From contig NZ_CP083950.1 of NCBI RefSeq assembly GCF_006439395.2, forward strand, positions 5,755,001 through 5,819,000: 64,000 nucleotides of DNA, written 5' to 3'. The notes beneath the pieces were generated by a model. That model was not told the DNA's origin, made no database searches, and was given only the letters and a program-made list of their open reading frames with translations. This DNA comes from Mesorhizobium sp. B4-1-4. Its GTDB lineage: Bacteria > Pseudomonadota > Alphaproteobacteria > Rhizobiales > Rhizobiaceae. Positions 16,394-25,319 of the stretch are shown one piece after another. How positions within the stretch are numbered: the first letter of the stretch is position 1; every line of letters starts with the position of its first letter. Position numbers and translations under genes: made by a program.

Positions 16394-18202
16394 ATGAGCG
16401 AAGCCGGAAATTCGGGAGCGGACAAGGCGGGCGCCTATCGCGTGCTGGCGCGCAAATACCGTCCGTCGAATTTTTCGGAGCTGGTCGGCCAGGAGCCGAT
16501 GGTGCGCACCCTCACCAACGCCTTTGCCACCGGCCGCATTGCGCAGGCCTGGATGCTGACCGGCGTACGCGGTGTCGGCAAGACCACGACGGCGCGTATC
16601 CTGGCCCGCGCCTTGAACTACAAGACATCAACAGTGGACCAGCCTTCGGTCGACCTTTCGGTGCCCGGCGAGCATTGCCAGGCGATCATGGAAGGCCGCC
16701 ATGTCGACGTCATCGAGATGGACGCAGCCTCGCACACCGGCATCGACGACATCAGGGACATCATCGAGCGCGTGCGCTACGCCCCGGTTTCGGCTCGCTA
16801 CAAGGTCTACATCATCGACGAAGTGCACATGCTGTCCACGCAGGCCTTCAACGGCCTGTTGAAGACGCTGGAAGAACCGCCGCCGCACGTCAAATTCATC
16901 TTCGCCACCACCGAGATCCGCAAGGTTCCGATCACCGTCCTGTCGCGCTGCCAGCGGTTTGATCTGAGGCGCATCGATGCCGGTGCGCTGGTCGCGCATC
17001 TCTCCTCGATCGCGGCCAAGGAAGGCATTTCGGTCGACGACGACGCGCTGGCGATGATCGCGCGCGCCGCCGAGGGTTCGGCCCGCGATTCGCTCTCCAT
17101 CCTCGACCAGGCGATCGCCCATGGCGCCGGCTCCGTCAGCGCCGAGGCCGTGCGCGCCATGCTCGGCCTGGCCGACCGCGCCCGCATCGTCGATCTGTTC
17201 GAACATGTGATGAAAGGTGATGTGGCGGCCGCACTTGGCGAATTCCGCGCCCAATACGACACCGGCGCCGACCCGGCTGCCGTGCTGACCGATCTTGCCG
17301 AATTCAACCACCTCGTCACGAGGCTGCGTTTCGTGCCGACCGCCATGGACGACGCATCGCTGTCGCAGGACGAACGCCAGCGTGGCGCCGATTTCGCCAG
17401 GGCGCTGTCGGTCAGGGTGCTGTCGCGGACCTGGCAGATGCTGCTCAAGGGCATTCCCGAAGTGCAGTCCTCCAACCGGCCCGTCAGCGCCGCCGAAATG
17501 GTGCTGATCCGTCTGGCGCACGCCGCCGACCTGCCGACGCTGGACGAGGCGTTGCGATCGCTCGAAGGGGGAGCACCGGTTCAAAACGGTGCGCCGCGCC
17601 CAAACGGAGCGCCCGCCAGCCCCGGCAATGGCGGCGGCAGCGGGGCCAGTGCGGTGGCCCAGACGCGCATGCCTGGCGGATCGGGCGGCGCGCAGACCAT
17701 GCGGCTGGTCGAGGCCACGCCGGCTCCGACCGCCTTCGTCGCGCCTCCGCAGCCGGCGCCGGAGACGCTGCCGGTACCGTTGAAATCGCTGGCCGACATT
17801 ATCGCCCTTGCCGATGCGCAGCGCGACATCGCCTTCAAGGTGCTGCTCAAGAGCTGCATTCGTCTCGTGCGCATCGAGCCCGGCCGCATCGATGTCGGCC
17901 TGACCAGCGACGCGCCCAAGATGCTGCTCAACGACCTGACGACGAAGCTGCGCGCCTGGACCGGCCGCAACTGGCTGGTGTCGCTGTCGAAGGAAGAAGG
18001 TGGCCAGACGCTGGCCGAGATGGAATCGACAAAGCGCGAAAACGCCTTCCTCGATGCCAGGAGCGATCCGACCGTCGCCGCTATCTTGGCGCGCTTTCCC
18101 GGCGCCAAGATCATCGACGTGCGCATTCCCGACGCGCCGGAGGTCGACGAGACCGAGGCCGAAGTGCCGGTTGAACCGCCGGCAGATGACGACGAGACCT
18201 GA
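16394..18202 (+). CDS. dnaX: DNA polymerase III subunit gamma/tau
   Basis: 602 residues. The AAA+ clamp-loader motor: Walker A GVRGVGKT at 57-64, Walker B IIDEVHML near residue 140, and the SRC sensor motif LSRCQRF near residue 182. The region after Walker A normally carries four zinc-binding cysteines; here only one (in PGEHCQAI) remains. A Pro/Gly-rich linker (about 390-455) precedes the tau C-terminal domain. The ATG at 16394 has a GGAG site; an upstream TTG at 16376 is an alternative. I see no programmed frameshift site. ybaB follows 23 bases later, the classical dnaX-ybaB pair. Confidence 0.95.
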   Translation: MSEAGNSGADKAGAYRVLARKYRPSNFSELVGQEPMVRTLTNAFATGRIAQAWMLTGVRGVGKTTTARILARALNYKTSTVDQPSVDLSVPGEHCQAIMEGRHVDVIEMDAASHTGIDDIRDIIERVRYAPVSARYKVYIIDEVHMLSTQAFNGLLKTLEEPPPHVKFIFATTEIRKVPITVLSRCQRFDLRRIDAGALVAHLSSIAAKEGISVDDDALAMIARAAEGSARDSLSILDQAIAHGAGSVSAEAVRAMLGLADRARIVDLFEHVMKGDVAAALGEFRAQYDTGADPAAVLTDLAEFNHLVTRLRFVPTAMDDASLSQDERQRGADFARALSVRVLSRTWQMLLKGIPEVQSSNRPVSAAEMVLIRLAHAADLPTLDEALRSLEGGAPVQNGAPRPNGAPASPGNGGGSGASAVAQTRMPGGSGGAQTMRLVEATPAPTAFVAPPQPAPETLPVPLKSLADIIALADAQRDIAFKVLLKSCIRLVRIEPGRIDVGLTSDAPKMLLNDLTTKLRAWTGRNWLVSLSKEEGGQTLAEMESTKRENAFLDARSDPTVAAILARFPGAKIIDVRIPDAPEVDETEAEVPVEPPADDDET

Positions 18203-18225
18203 CAAATCAAGACAAGGATCGGACC

Positions 18226-18549
18226 ATGAAAGATCTTCTCGGCCTGATGGGCAAGGCGAAGGAAATGCAGGCCAAGTTCCAGGCCATGCAGGATGAGATC
18301 GCCACGGTCGAATCCGTCGGCCAGGCCGGCGGCGGCCTGGTCAGCGTGACGCTGAGCGGAAAGTTCGAGATGAAGTCGCTGAAGATCGACCCGTCTCTGT
18401 TCAAGGAGGACGAGGTCGAGATCCTCGAGGATCTGATTCTCGCCGCCCACAATGACGCCAAGGCCAAGGTCGAGCAGATCATGCAGGAAAAGACCAAGGC
18501 GCTGACCGCCGGCCTGCCGATCCCGCCGGGAATGAAACTGCCCTTCTAG
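18226..18549 (+). CDS. YbaB/EbfC family nucleoid-associated protein
   Basis: 107 residues starting MKDLLGLMGKAKEMQAKFQ, with the family's central VSVTLSGKFEMKSLKID sheet and a C-terminal GLPIPPGMKLPF ending. It is a small dimeric DNA-binding protein that coats the nucleoid. It lies between dnaX and (two genes further) recR; the dnaX-ybaB-recR order is conserved in bacteria but here interrupted by an unknown gene and a cell-wall hydrolase gene. Confidence 0.93.
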   Translation: MKDLLGLMGKAKEMQAKFQAMQDEIATVESVGQAGGGLVSVTLSGKFEMKSLKIDPSLFKEDEVEILEDLILAAHNDAKAKVEQIMQEKTKALTAGLPIPPGMKLPF

Positions 18550-18569
18550 CCTTCGGCGGCGATGAGCCC

Positions 18570-18977
18570 ATGATCGACGAGCCGTCCGAACGACTGATCG
18601 AGCAGCGTATCCGCAACAGGATCTATGAGATCCTGGAAATCCTGGCCGATTGCGATGCCGGCGTCGATATTGTCGGCATCAAGGGCTACTTCAATCTGTT
18701 CGAGGATTTCGTGCACCGCCCGTCGATCGAGGCCGGCAGATCGGCGCTTTCGAGGGGGGAGCGCGCGATCGTGCTGGAGATCGCCGAATTCCTCGAGGCG
18801 GCTTCCGAAACAAATCCCGATTTCACCAAGGCCGAGTTCATCGACAGCGACTGGCCGGGAAAGATCGCGCCGACGGCCAGGGATGCGCGGGCGCTGTTCC
18901 TCAGGCGTGGCCTGTTTTCGGAGAAAGTCGAGGAGGTCGAGCCGGGGCAACCGGCCGCGATTGCGGCGGGGCGATAA
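18570..18977 (+). CDS. Conserved-looking protein of unknown function
   Basis: 135 residues starting MIDEPSERLIEQRIRNRIYE, 20 bases after ybaB and probably on the same transcript. It is acidic, largely helical, without membrane helices, signal or cysteines other than one (ADCDAG). Notable elements are YFNLFEDFVHRP near residue 40 and EFIDSDWPGKIAPTARDARALF near residue 90. Base composition matches its neighbours. I do not recognise the family; its position inside the dnaX-ybaB-recR cluster is the only functional hint. Confidence 0.6.
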   Translation: MIDEPSERLIEQRIRNRIYEILEILADCDAGVDIVGIKGYFNLFEDFVHRPSIEAGRSALSRGERAIVLEIAEFLEAASETNPDFTKAEFIDSDWPGKIAPTARDARALFLRRGLFSEKVEEVEPGQPAAIAAGR

Positions 18978-18981
18978 AAGC

Positions 18982-19023
18982 GATTCCGGAAAAGCGTGAG
19001 GCGGTTTTCCGTCCGGAATTGCG
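18982..19023. repeat. Short palindromic intergenic repeat (rhizobial type)
   Basis: An imperfect palindrome with arms ATTCCGGAAAA and TTTTCCGTCCGGAAT around a GCGTGAGGCG centre, directly after the stop of the unknown gene. Sequences of this type recur between genes in rhizobial genomes; here it could also fold as a transcript-end hairpin. No T-run follows. Confidence 0.6.
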
Positions 19024-19208
19024 GCGAAACCAAGAGAGGGCGGTCATCGCATTTATGAAATGATGGCTCGATCTATCTGGAAAGCCACGAAATTGTGCCA
19101 ATTTGGCAACAGTGCTTCATTAATAACGTTTTAGCCATCATTTTGCCCGAAAGTGTCTCATTCTTGCCGCAGCCTGGGGGGCGGGCATCGAAGTGAGAGG
19201 GTTACCTG

Positions 19209-20177
19209 TTGATTGCCATGCGATGGAAGGCGCCGCTGTTGCTCGGCGTCGTTACGTCTCCCCTGTTCTTGGCCGCTTGCAGTCAGACCACGTCGCACGG
19301 CATGTCCGTTGCCAGCCTGACCGACGCCATCACGCCGAGTTTCCTGAGCTCGCGGTCTTACAGCCACACGCCGAAGGACAAGGAATGCCTGGAAAGGGCG
19401 ATGTTCTTCGAATCCAACCGCTCGAGCCGTGACGGCATGATCGCCGTCGGCACCGTCGTCATGAACCGGCTGCGCTCCGGCCAGCACGGCAACACCATCT
19501 GCGAAGTGGTGGGCGAGCCCGGGCAGTTCGCGCCAGGTGTCATGACCAGGCAGATGAACTCGCGGGCGATGCCCGATGTCGAAGAAGCCGCCGACGCCGT
19601 GCTCAAGGGCGAGCGCAAGGCCAAGCTCAAGAACACGATGTATTTCCACACCGCCGGCCTGCGCTTCCCCTACAACAACATGCATTACACCATGGTCGCC
19701 GGCGGCAATGCCTTCTACGAAAAGCGCGGCCGCGACTGGCAGCCGCTGCCCGATGAGCCGATGGTGGCCTCGGTTGAACAGCAGCAGCGCGCGCCTGCGG
19801 CGCCCGTGCTTATGGCATCCGCGGAACCGGTGGTCAGGACGATTGTCCATGCCGATCCGGCCAAGCAGGCTGGCGTAACCACCGCGCGCTCGACCCAGGC
19901 AACCGCCATACCCGCGCAGCAGACCTATGTGACCGCCGCCGTGGCGCCGGCGGCAAAGTCCGCGCGCGTTGCGGTGAAGCCGACACTGGTGGCGATGCAG
20001 GAGCCGATGGAAGAGCCGGATGCCGCCCGTTTCGGCGGCGTTTTGAACACAAGGGTCATCTCCTCGGTCCAGAGCGCGCCGCAGGAAGCGGCGATGGGAT
20101 TCCAGTCGACGCCTGAGAACACCGATGCCATCGGCGCGATGATCGTCAGCCAGGGTCGGCCGCTCGAAGAGAATTGA
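19209..20177 (+). CDS. SleB-like cell wall hydrolase, lipoprotein
   Basis: 322 residues. A short signal ends in lipobox LAAC (Cys23-24), so it is probably outer-membrane or periplasm anchored. Residues about 55-165 form a Hydrolase_2 (SleB/CwlJ) domain: the CLERAMFFESNRSSRDGMIAV segment contains the expected catalytic Glu, and the domain ends with AGGNAFYEK. The rest is a low-complexity Ala/Val/Pro tail. It should cleave peptidoglycan glycan strands. A TTG at 19209 has AGAGGG 7 bases upstream; the ATG at 19218 is the alternative start. Upstream lies an inverted repeat TGCCA-ATT-TGGCA. Confidence 0.82.
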   Translation: MIAMRWKAPLLLGVVTSPLFLAACSQTTSHGMSVASLTDAITPSFLSSRSYSHTPKDKECLERAMFFESNRSSRDGMIAVGTVVMNRLRSGQHGNTICEVVGEPGQFAPGVMTRQMNSRAMPDVEEAADAVLKGERKAKLKNTMYFHTAGLRFPYNNMHYTMVAGGNAFYEKRGRDWQPLPDEPMVASVEQQQRAPAAPVLMASAEPVVRTIVHADPAKQAGVTTARSTQATAIPAQQTYVTAAVAPAAKSARVAVKPTLVAMQEPMEEPDAARFGGVLNTRVISSVQSAPQEAAMGFQSTPENTDAIGAMIVSQGRPLEEN

Positions 20178-20258
20178 TCCGCGTCCCGACCCGCAATGGC
20201 AGGTCATGCGCGGATGCGGGCTGTTTCAAAGCGCTCTGAAAAATCCTAGATCAGAGCG

Positions 20259-20864
20259 ATGTCGAAGCGAATCGCCGGTCCCGAGATCGAACGCCTGATC
20301 CAGCTCCTGGCCAAGGTGCCGGGGCTTGGTCCCCGTTCGGCCAGGCGTGCCGCCCTTCATCTGATCAAGAAGAAGGAGCAACTCCTGTCGCCGCTCGCCG
20401 CCGCCATGGGCGAGGCGGCCGACAAGGTGCGCATCTGCTCCACCTGCGGCAATGTCGATACGTCGGACCCTTGCATGATCTGCACCGACCCGCGCCGTGA
20501 TGCCGCCACCCTCATCGTTGTCGAGGACGTCTCGGATCTCTGGGCGCTGGAGCGGGCGGCGGCGATGAACGTGCGCTACCATGTGCTCGGCGGCACGCTG
20601 TCCCCGCTCGACGGCATCGGTCCCGATCAGCTCAACATCCGCTCGCTGGTCGATCGTGTCGCCGGCGGCGATGTGAAGGAAATCATCCTCGCCGTCAACG
20701 CGACGGTGGAGGGCCAGACCACCGCGCACTACCTCACCGACCAACTCTCCGGCTTCGACATCAAGGTGACGCGGCTGGCGCATGGCGTGCCGGTCGGCGG
20801 CGAGCTCGACTATCTCGACGAAGGCACGCTGGCCGCCGCGCTGCGCTCGCGGACGGCGTTTTGA
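20259..20864 (+). CDS. recR: Recombination mediator RecR
   Basis: 201 residues. Works with RecF/RecO to load RecA at gaps. Helix-hairpin-helix region PGLGPRSARRAALHL (about 21-35), C4 zinc finger with Cys60, Cys63, Cys72 and Cys75, then the Toprim domain starting LIVVEDVSDLWALE near residue 85 and a C-terminal Walker-like VGGELDYLD. Length matches the family. The ATG at 20259 has only a weak ribosome binding site. Confidence 0.96.
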   Translation: MSKRIAGPEIERLIQLLAKVPGLGPRSARRAALHLIKKKEQLLSPLAAAMGEAADKVRICSTCGNVDTSDPCMICTDPRRDAATLIVVEDVSDLWALERAAAMNVRYHVLGGTLSPLDGIGPDQLNIRSLVDRVAGGDVKEIILAVNATVEGQTTAHYLTDQLSGFDIKVTRLAHGVPVGGELDYLDEGTLAAALRSRTAF

Positions 20865-20935
20865 CAAGATTGGCAGGAAGTGCGCGCAATGGCCGTCACA
20901 AATCCTTCGACACCTGTGCCAAGTACCCCCCTCTG

Positions 20936-21079
20936 TCCTGCCGAACATCTCCCCCTCAAGGGGAGAGATTGGCAGATTCGCGGGCAGCCCATTCCTGTGG
21001 ATTTTGATAGTTGGCGAAAGCGGTGGCGACGTCTGATCTCCCCCCTTGAGGGGGAGATGTCCGGCAGGACAGAGGGGGG
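20936..21079. repeat. Mesorhizobium-type palindromic repeat between recR and the transglycosylase
   Basis: Two long arms in inverted orientation (about 20936-20975 and 21034-21079), both containing CTCTGTCCTGCCG-ACATCTCCCCCTC or its complement, separated by about 58 bases. Such elements are abundant between genes in Mesorhizobium. The right arm contains the most plausible start codon of the following gene. Confidence 0.8.
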
Positions 21080-22334
21080 CGCCATAGAGCGCGTCCATCG
21101 CAGATTCAGCTTTGTATTCTTTCTGGCCGCACTCGTTGGGCTGTTCCTTGCTCTCCCCGCCTCCGCCGCATACGTCGACGACCAGTTCCAGGCCTGGCTC
21201 CAAACCGACCTCTGGCCCGAAGCCAAGTCCAAAGGCATCTCGAAAAAAACCTTCGACGCTGTCTTCCTCGGCGTGAAGCCGAACCTCAAGCTGCCGGACC
21301 TCGTCATGCCCGGCGAAAAGCCTGCGACGCCGCAGAAGCAGCATCAGGCCGAGTTCGGTGCGCCTGCCAACTATTTCGCCGAGAAGATCGTCCGCGCCGT
21401 CACCTTGGGCGGGCGCACACGCGAGAGCGCCAATTCAAGAGTGCTTGGGCTGATCGAGAAACGCTATGGCGTGCCGGGGGAGATCGTGCTGGCGATCTGG
21501 GGCCGCGAGACCGGCTTCGGCGCCGCCAAGATGCCTTACGACGCTTTCGAGGTGCTGGGCACCGACGCGTTCATGTCGACCAAGAAGGACTTCTTCCGCA
21601 CCGAGCTGCTTGCGGCGCTGGAAATCGTCCAGCGCGGCCTGGCCCCGGTCAACGCCATGAAGTCATCCTGGGCCGGTGCGCTCGGCCAGCCGCAATTCAT
21701 GCCGACCTCTTTCCTCAAGCATGCCGTGGATTTCGACGGCGATGGCAGACCCGACATCTGGAATTCGACGCCCGACGTGCTCGCCTCGATCGCCAACTAT
21801 CTCGTCCACTATGGCTGGGTGCGGGGACGCGGCTGGGGTTTCGAGGTGACGGTGCCAGAGAGCGTCTCCTGCTCGCTGGAAGGGCCGGACCAGGGCAAGA
21901 AGATCTCGCAATGGGCCGCCATGGGCATCAAACGTGTCGATGGAAAGCCGTTTCCGGCGAGCGAATTGAAGGCGGAGGGTTTCCTGCTGATGCCGGCCGG
22001 TCGCAGCGGCCCGGCCTTCATCGCCACCCCCAATTTCTATGTGCTCAAGGAATACAACACCAGCGACCTTTACGCGCTGTTCATCGGCCACGGCGCTGAC
22101 GGGATTGCCCATGGCGATCAGAATTTTTCCGGCAGCTGGGGGCCGGTCGGCGATCTCCACCGTTCCGACATCGCCGCCCTGCAACGGGCGCTGGAAGCCA
22201 AAGGCTATGACGTTGGCAGCGCCGACGGCCTGCCGGGCTTCAAGACCCGACGCTCGATTGGCAAGTGGCAGACCAAGAACGGCGAGCCTGCGACCTGCTT
22301 TCCAGACGCCGGCCTGGTCGCCGCGCTGAAATAA
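21057..22334 (+). CDS. Lytic murein transglycosylase (MltB family) with peptidoglycan-binding domain
   Basis: 425 residues from the ATG at 21057. After a signal peptide (RRFSFVFFLAALVGLFLALPASA) comes the MltB-type SLT domain with catalytic Glu in IWGRETGFG near residue 150 and GALGQPQFMPTSFLK near residue 205, then a C-terminal peptidoglycan-binding domain (IAALQRALEAKGYDVGSADG). It cleaves glycan strands in the periplasm. The first eight residues (MSGRTEGG) are encoded by the right arm of the repeat described above; the open frame runs on through the repeat to 20880, but that part is not protein-like. No better start exists before the signal peptide. Confidence 0.88.
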   Translation: MSGRTEGGAIERVHRRFSFVFFLAALVGLFLALPASAAYVDDQFQAWLQTDLWPEAKSKGISKKTFDAVFLGVKPNLKLPDLVMPGEKPATPQKQHQAEFGAPANYFAEKIVRAVTLGGRTRESANSRVLGLIEKRYGVPGEIVLAIWGRETGFGAAKMPYDAFEVLGTDAFMSTKKDFFRTELLAALEIVQRGLAPVNAMKSSWAGALGQPQFMPTSFLKHAVDFDGDGRPDIWNSTPDVLASIANYLVHYGWVRGRGWGFEVTVPESVSCSLEGPDQGKKISQWAAMGIKRVDGKPFPASELKAEGFLLMPAGRSGPAFIATPNFYVLKEYNTSDLYALFIGHGADGIAHGDQNFSGSWGPVGDLHRSDIAALQRALEAKGYDVGSADGLPGFKTRRSIGKWQTKNGEPATCFPDAGLVAALK

Positions 22335-22588
22335 CCCAAAAAAGTAAGGGATTTGTCCCGTTTGCCAGCCCCGATTGGCCTGCGTGTGCGTCGACGCGCC
22401 GCCCGCCATTCCGGTCGAATGAGCCGTCGCGTAAAATCCTCGTCGCCTGCCCCGAAGCGCCGGATATGCTGTTGACCAATTGGACAAAAACCACGACGGT
22501 AAGTGGTCGAGGGGCTGTTGCCGGCCCCGAAAAGAACACCGCAATCCTGAGCCGGGAACTCAGGTCAACAAAACAGGGAACAATCACC

Positions 22589-24232
22589 ATGATGATGGAA
22601 AAGTTTGCTCTACGATCCCGCATCCTGCTTGCGGGCGCGGCCATGTCGGCTCTCCTTCTGGCCGGAGCGCCGGCCGGGGCGGTCACGCCCGCCGACACAC
22701 TGGTCGAGGGTTTCGCGATCGACGACATCATCTCCATGGATCCGGGCGAGGCGTTCGAGTTGTCGACCGCCGAAGTCACCGGCAACACCTATGATCTGCT
22801 GGTTCGCCTCGACCTCAGCGACACCTCCAAAGTCAAGCCCGATCTTGCCGAAAGCTGGGCCGTCTCCGACGACGGCCTGACCTACACCTTCAAACTCAAG
22901 CCCGGCCTGAAATTCGCCTCGGGCAATCCGATCACGGCTGCCGACGTCGCCTACTCGTTCGAGCGCGTTGTCAAGCTGGACAAGAGCCCAGCCTTCATCA
23001 TCGAACAGTTCGGCATCAGCGGCGACAACGTCGCCGACAAGGCCAAGGCCGTCGACAACACCACCTTCCAGTTTACCGTCGACAAGGCCTATGCGCCGAG
23101 CTTCGTGCTGAACTGCCTGTCGGCGACCGTCGCATCGGTCGTCGATAGCAAGCTGGTCAAAGAGCACGTCGTCAAGGCCGCGCCCACCGCCGACTACAAA
23201 TGGGACAATGACTTCGGCAACGCCTGGCTGAAGACCGGCTATGCCGGTTCCGGCGCCTACAAGCTGCGTGAATGGCGCGCCAACGAAGCCGTCGTCATGG
23301 AGCGCAATGACAATTATCACGGCGAAAAGGCCAAGCTCGCCCGCGTCATCTATCGCAACATGAAGGAAAGCTCGGCGCAGCGCCTGGCGCTCGAGGCCGG
23401 CGACATCGACGTTGCCCGCAATCTCGAACCGAACGACCTCGACGCCATTGCCAAGAAGGCCGATCTCACCACCAACAGCGCGCCGAAGGGCACGGTCTTC
23501 TACATCAGCCTCAACCAGAAGAACCCGAACCTGGCCAAGCCCGAGGTTCGCCAGGCCTTCAAATATCTGGTCGACTATGACGCGCTGAGCTCGACCATCC
23601 TCAAGGGCATCGGCGAGATCCACCAGACCTTCCTGCCCAAGGGCGATCTTGGCGCTCTCGACGAAAACCCCTTCAAGCTCGACGTCGCCAAGGCCAAGGA
23701 ACTGCTGGCGAAGGCAGGTCTGCCAGACGGCTTCAGCGTGACCATGGATGTGCGTACCGGCCAACCGACCACGGGCATGGCGGAATCGATCCAGCAGACG
23801 CTCGGACAGGCCGGCATCAAGCTGGAGATCATCCCCGGCGACGGCAAGCAGACGCTGACCAAGTATCGCGCCCGCAACCACGACATCTATATCGGCCAGT
23901 GGGGACAGGACTATTTCGATCCGAATTCCAACGCCCAGACCTTCGCCTCGAACCCGGACAATTCGGATGCCGGCAAGTCGCACACACTGGCCTGGCGCAA
24001 CGCCTGGGACATTCCGGACCTGACCAAGCAGACCGAAGCGGCTCTGCTGGAGAAGGACTCGGCCAAGCGCGCCGCGCTGTACCAGGACCTCGAGAAGAAG
24101 GTACTCGACACCAGCCCCTTCGTCCTCATCCACCAGCAACTGGAAGTGGCTGGCTTGCGCAAGAACCTCAAGGGTTTCGCGCTCGGCCCGAGCTTCGACA
24201 CCAACTTCGTGGGGCCGGTTTCCAAGGAATAG
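22589..24232 (+). CDS. ABC importer, family 5 solute-binding protein (peptide type)
   Basis: 547 residues starting at ATG 22589, which has AGGGA 9 bases upstream; ATGs at 22592 and 22595 follow directly. A Sec signal ends near GAPAGA. The mature domain is an SBP family 5 binding protein (LAESWAVSDDGLTYTFKLKP, TAADVAYSFERV). It delivers substrate, probably di- or oligopeptides or a related small molecule, to the permeases encoded next. First gene of a five-gene operon. The 254 bases before it contain no gene and no obvious operator. Confidence 0.9.
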   Translation: MMMEKFALRSRILLAGAAMSALLLAGAPAGAVTPADTLVEGFAIDDIISMDPGEAFELSTAEVTGNTYDLLVRLDLSDTSKVKPDLAESWAVSDDGLTYTFKLKPGLKFASGNPITAADVAYSFERVVKLDKSPAFIIEQFGISGDNVADKAKAVDNTTFQFTVDKAYAPSFVLNCLSATVASVVDSKLVKEHVVKAAPTADYKWDNDFGNAWLKTGYAGSGAYKLREWRANEAVVMERNDNYHGEKAKLARVIYRNMKESSAQRLALEAGDIDVARNLEPNDLDAIAKKADLTTNSAPKGTVFYISLNQKNPNLAKPEVRQAFKYLVDYDALSSTILKGIGEIHQTFLPKGDLGALDENPFKLDVAKAKELLAKAGLPDGFSVTMDVRTGQPTTGMAESIQQTLGQAGIKLEIIPGDGKQTLTKYRARNHDIYIGQWGQDYFDPNSNAQTFASNPDNSDAGKSHTLAWRNAWDIPDLTKQTEAALLEKDSAKRAALYQDLEKKVLDTSPFVLIHQQLEVAGLRKNLKGFALGPSFDTNFVGPVSKE

Positions 24233-24251
24233 CGCCCGCGGGACACGCCGC

Positions 24252-25319
24252 ATGAGCGCGGTTGAAAGCCAGGGGAAGGCGGGGCGCGGCAGCGCCCGCG
24301 CCTTTGCCATTCTCTCCTCGATCGGCCGGTTCCTGGTCATCGCGGTGACGACCTATCTTGGTCTTCTCGCGGTCACCTTCTTCATCGGCCGCGTCATCCC
24401 GATCGACCCGGTGCTGGCCGTGCTCGGCGACCGCGCGCCGGCAAACGTGGTCGAGCGCACGCGCCGCGAGATGGGCCTCGACCTGCCGCTGATCGAACAG
24501 TTTTATATCTATGTCAGGAGTGCGCTGAACGGGGATTTCGGCACCTCGGTGCTGACCACCAACCCTGTCATGACCGACATCCGCCGCGCTCTTCCGGCAA
24601 CGACGGAACTGGCCACGCTCGGAACGCTGATCGGCGCGCTGTTTGGCGTGCCGCTCGGCGTGCTGGCGGCCGTCAGGCGCGGCAGCCTCATTGATCAGGT
24701 CGTGCGCGTCATCGGCCTGATCGGCTATTCCGTGCCGATCTTCTGGCTCGGGCTTCTGGGGCTGGTGCTGTTCTACGCCAAGCTGCAATGGGTGGCTTTT
24801 CCGGCGCGGCTCGACGTCGTCTACGAATACACCTTCACGCCCGTCACCGGTTTCTACCTGCTCGACTCGGCGATGCAGGGCCAGTGGGATGTCTTTTGGG
24901 ACGCCTTCCGCCACATCATCCTGCCGGCCTCGCTGCTCGGCTATTTCTCGCTCGCCTATATCAGCCGCATGACGCGCTCGTTCATGCTCAACGAACTTGC
25001 TCAGGAATATGTCGTCGCCGCGCGCGCCAAGGGCCTGTCGGAACGCCGCATCATCTGGGCCCACGCGCTGCGCAATGCCGCCGTGCCGATGGTCACCGTG
25101 ATCGCGCTGTCCTATGCCGGCCTTCTCGAAGGTTCGGTGCTGACCGAGACCGTCTTCTCCTGGCCTGGCATCGGGCTTTACATCACCAACTCGCTGCAGA
25201 ATGCCGACATGAACGCCGTGCTTGGCGGCACCATCGTCATCGGCTCGGTGTTCATCGGCATCAATCTTTTGTCAGACCTGCTCTATCGTTTGCTCGATCC
25301 GAGGACGAAATCCGCATGA
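24252..25319 (+). CDS. ABC importer permease, DppB type
   Basis: 355 residues with six predicted membrane helices. N-terminal cytoplasmic stretch is longer than usual (about 25 residues) before the first helix. The DppB hallmarks RREMGLDLPLIEQF and the cytoplasmic coupling loop EYVVAARAKGLSERRIIW (near residue 255) are present. It forms half of the channel. It starts 19 bases after the binding-protein gene and overlaps the next permease by 4 bases. Confidence 0.93.
   Translation: MSAVESQGKAGRGSARAFAILSSIGRFLVIAVTTYLGLLAVTFFIGRVIPIDPVLAVLGDRAPANVVERTRREMGLDLPLIEQFYIYVRSALNGDFGTSVLTTNPVMTDIRRALPATTELATLGTLIGALFGVPLGVLAAVRRGSLIDQVVRVIGLIGYSVPIFWLGLLGLVLFYAKLQWVAFPARLDVVYEYTFTPVTGFYLLDSAMQGQWDVFWDAFRHIILPASLLGYFSLAYISRMTRSFMLNELAQEYVVAARAKGLSERRIIWAHALRNAAVPMVTVIALSYAGLLEGSVLTETVFSWPGIGLYITNSLQNADMNAVLGGTIVIGSVFIGINLLSDLLYRLLDPRTKSA

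Noticed and set aside
16394..18202. Programmed frameshift making a short gamma subunit
   Set aside because: No A-rich slippery heptamer followed by a stem is seen in the linker region.
20226..21344. 372-codon minus-strand frame over recR and the repeat
   Set aside because: recR has all its motifs on the plus strand and the frame crosses a palindromic repeat.
22335..22588. Operator or small gene before the peptide importer
   Set aside because: No inverted repeat, promoter match or convincing short frame was found.
22610..24340. 576-codon open frame on the minus strand over the peptide-binding protein gene
   Set aside because: Shadow of a clear SBP family 5 gene; composition typical of antisense frames.
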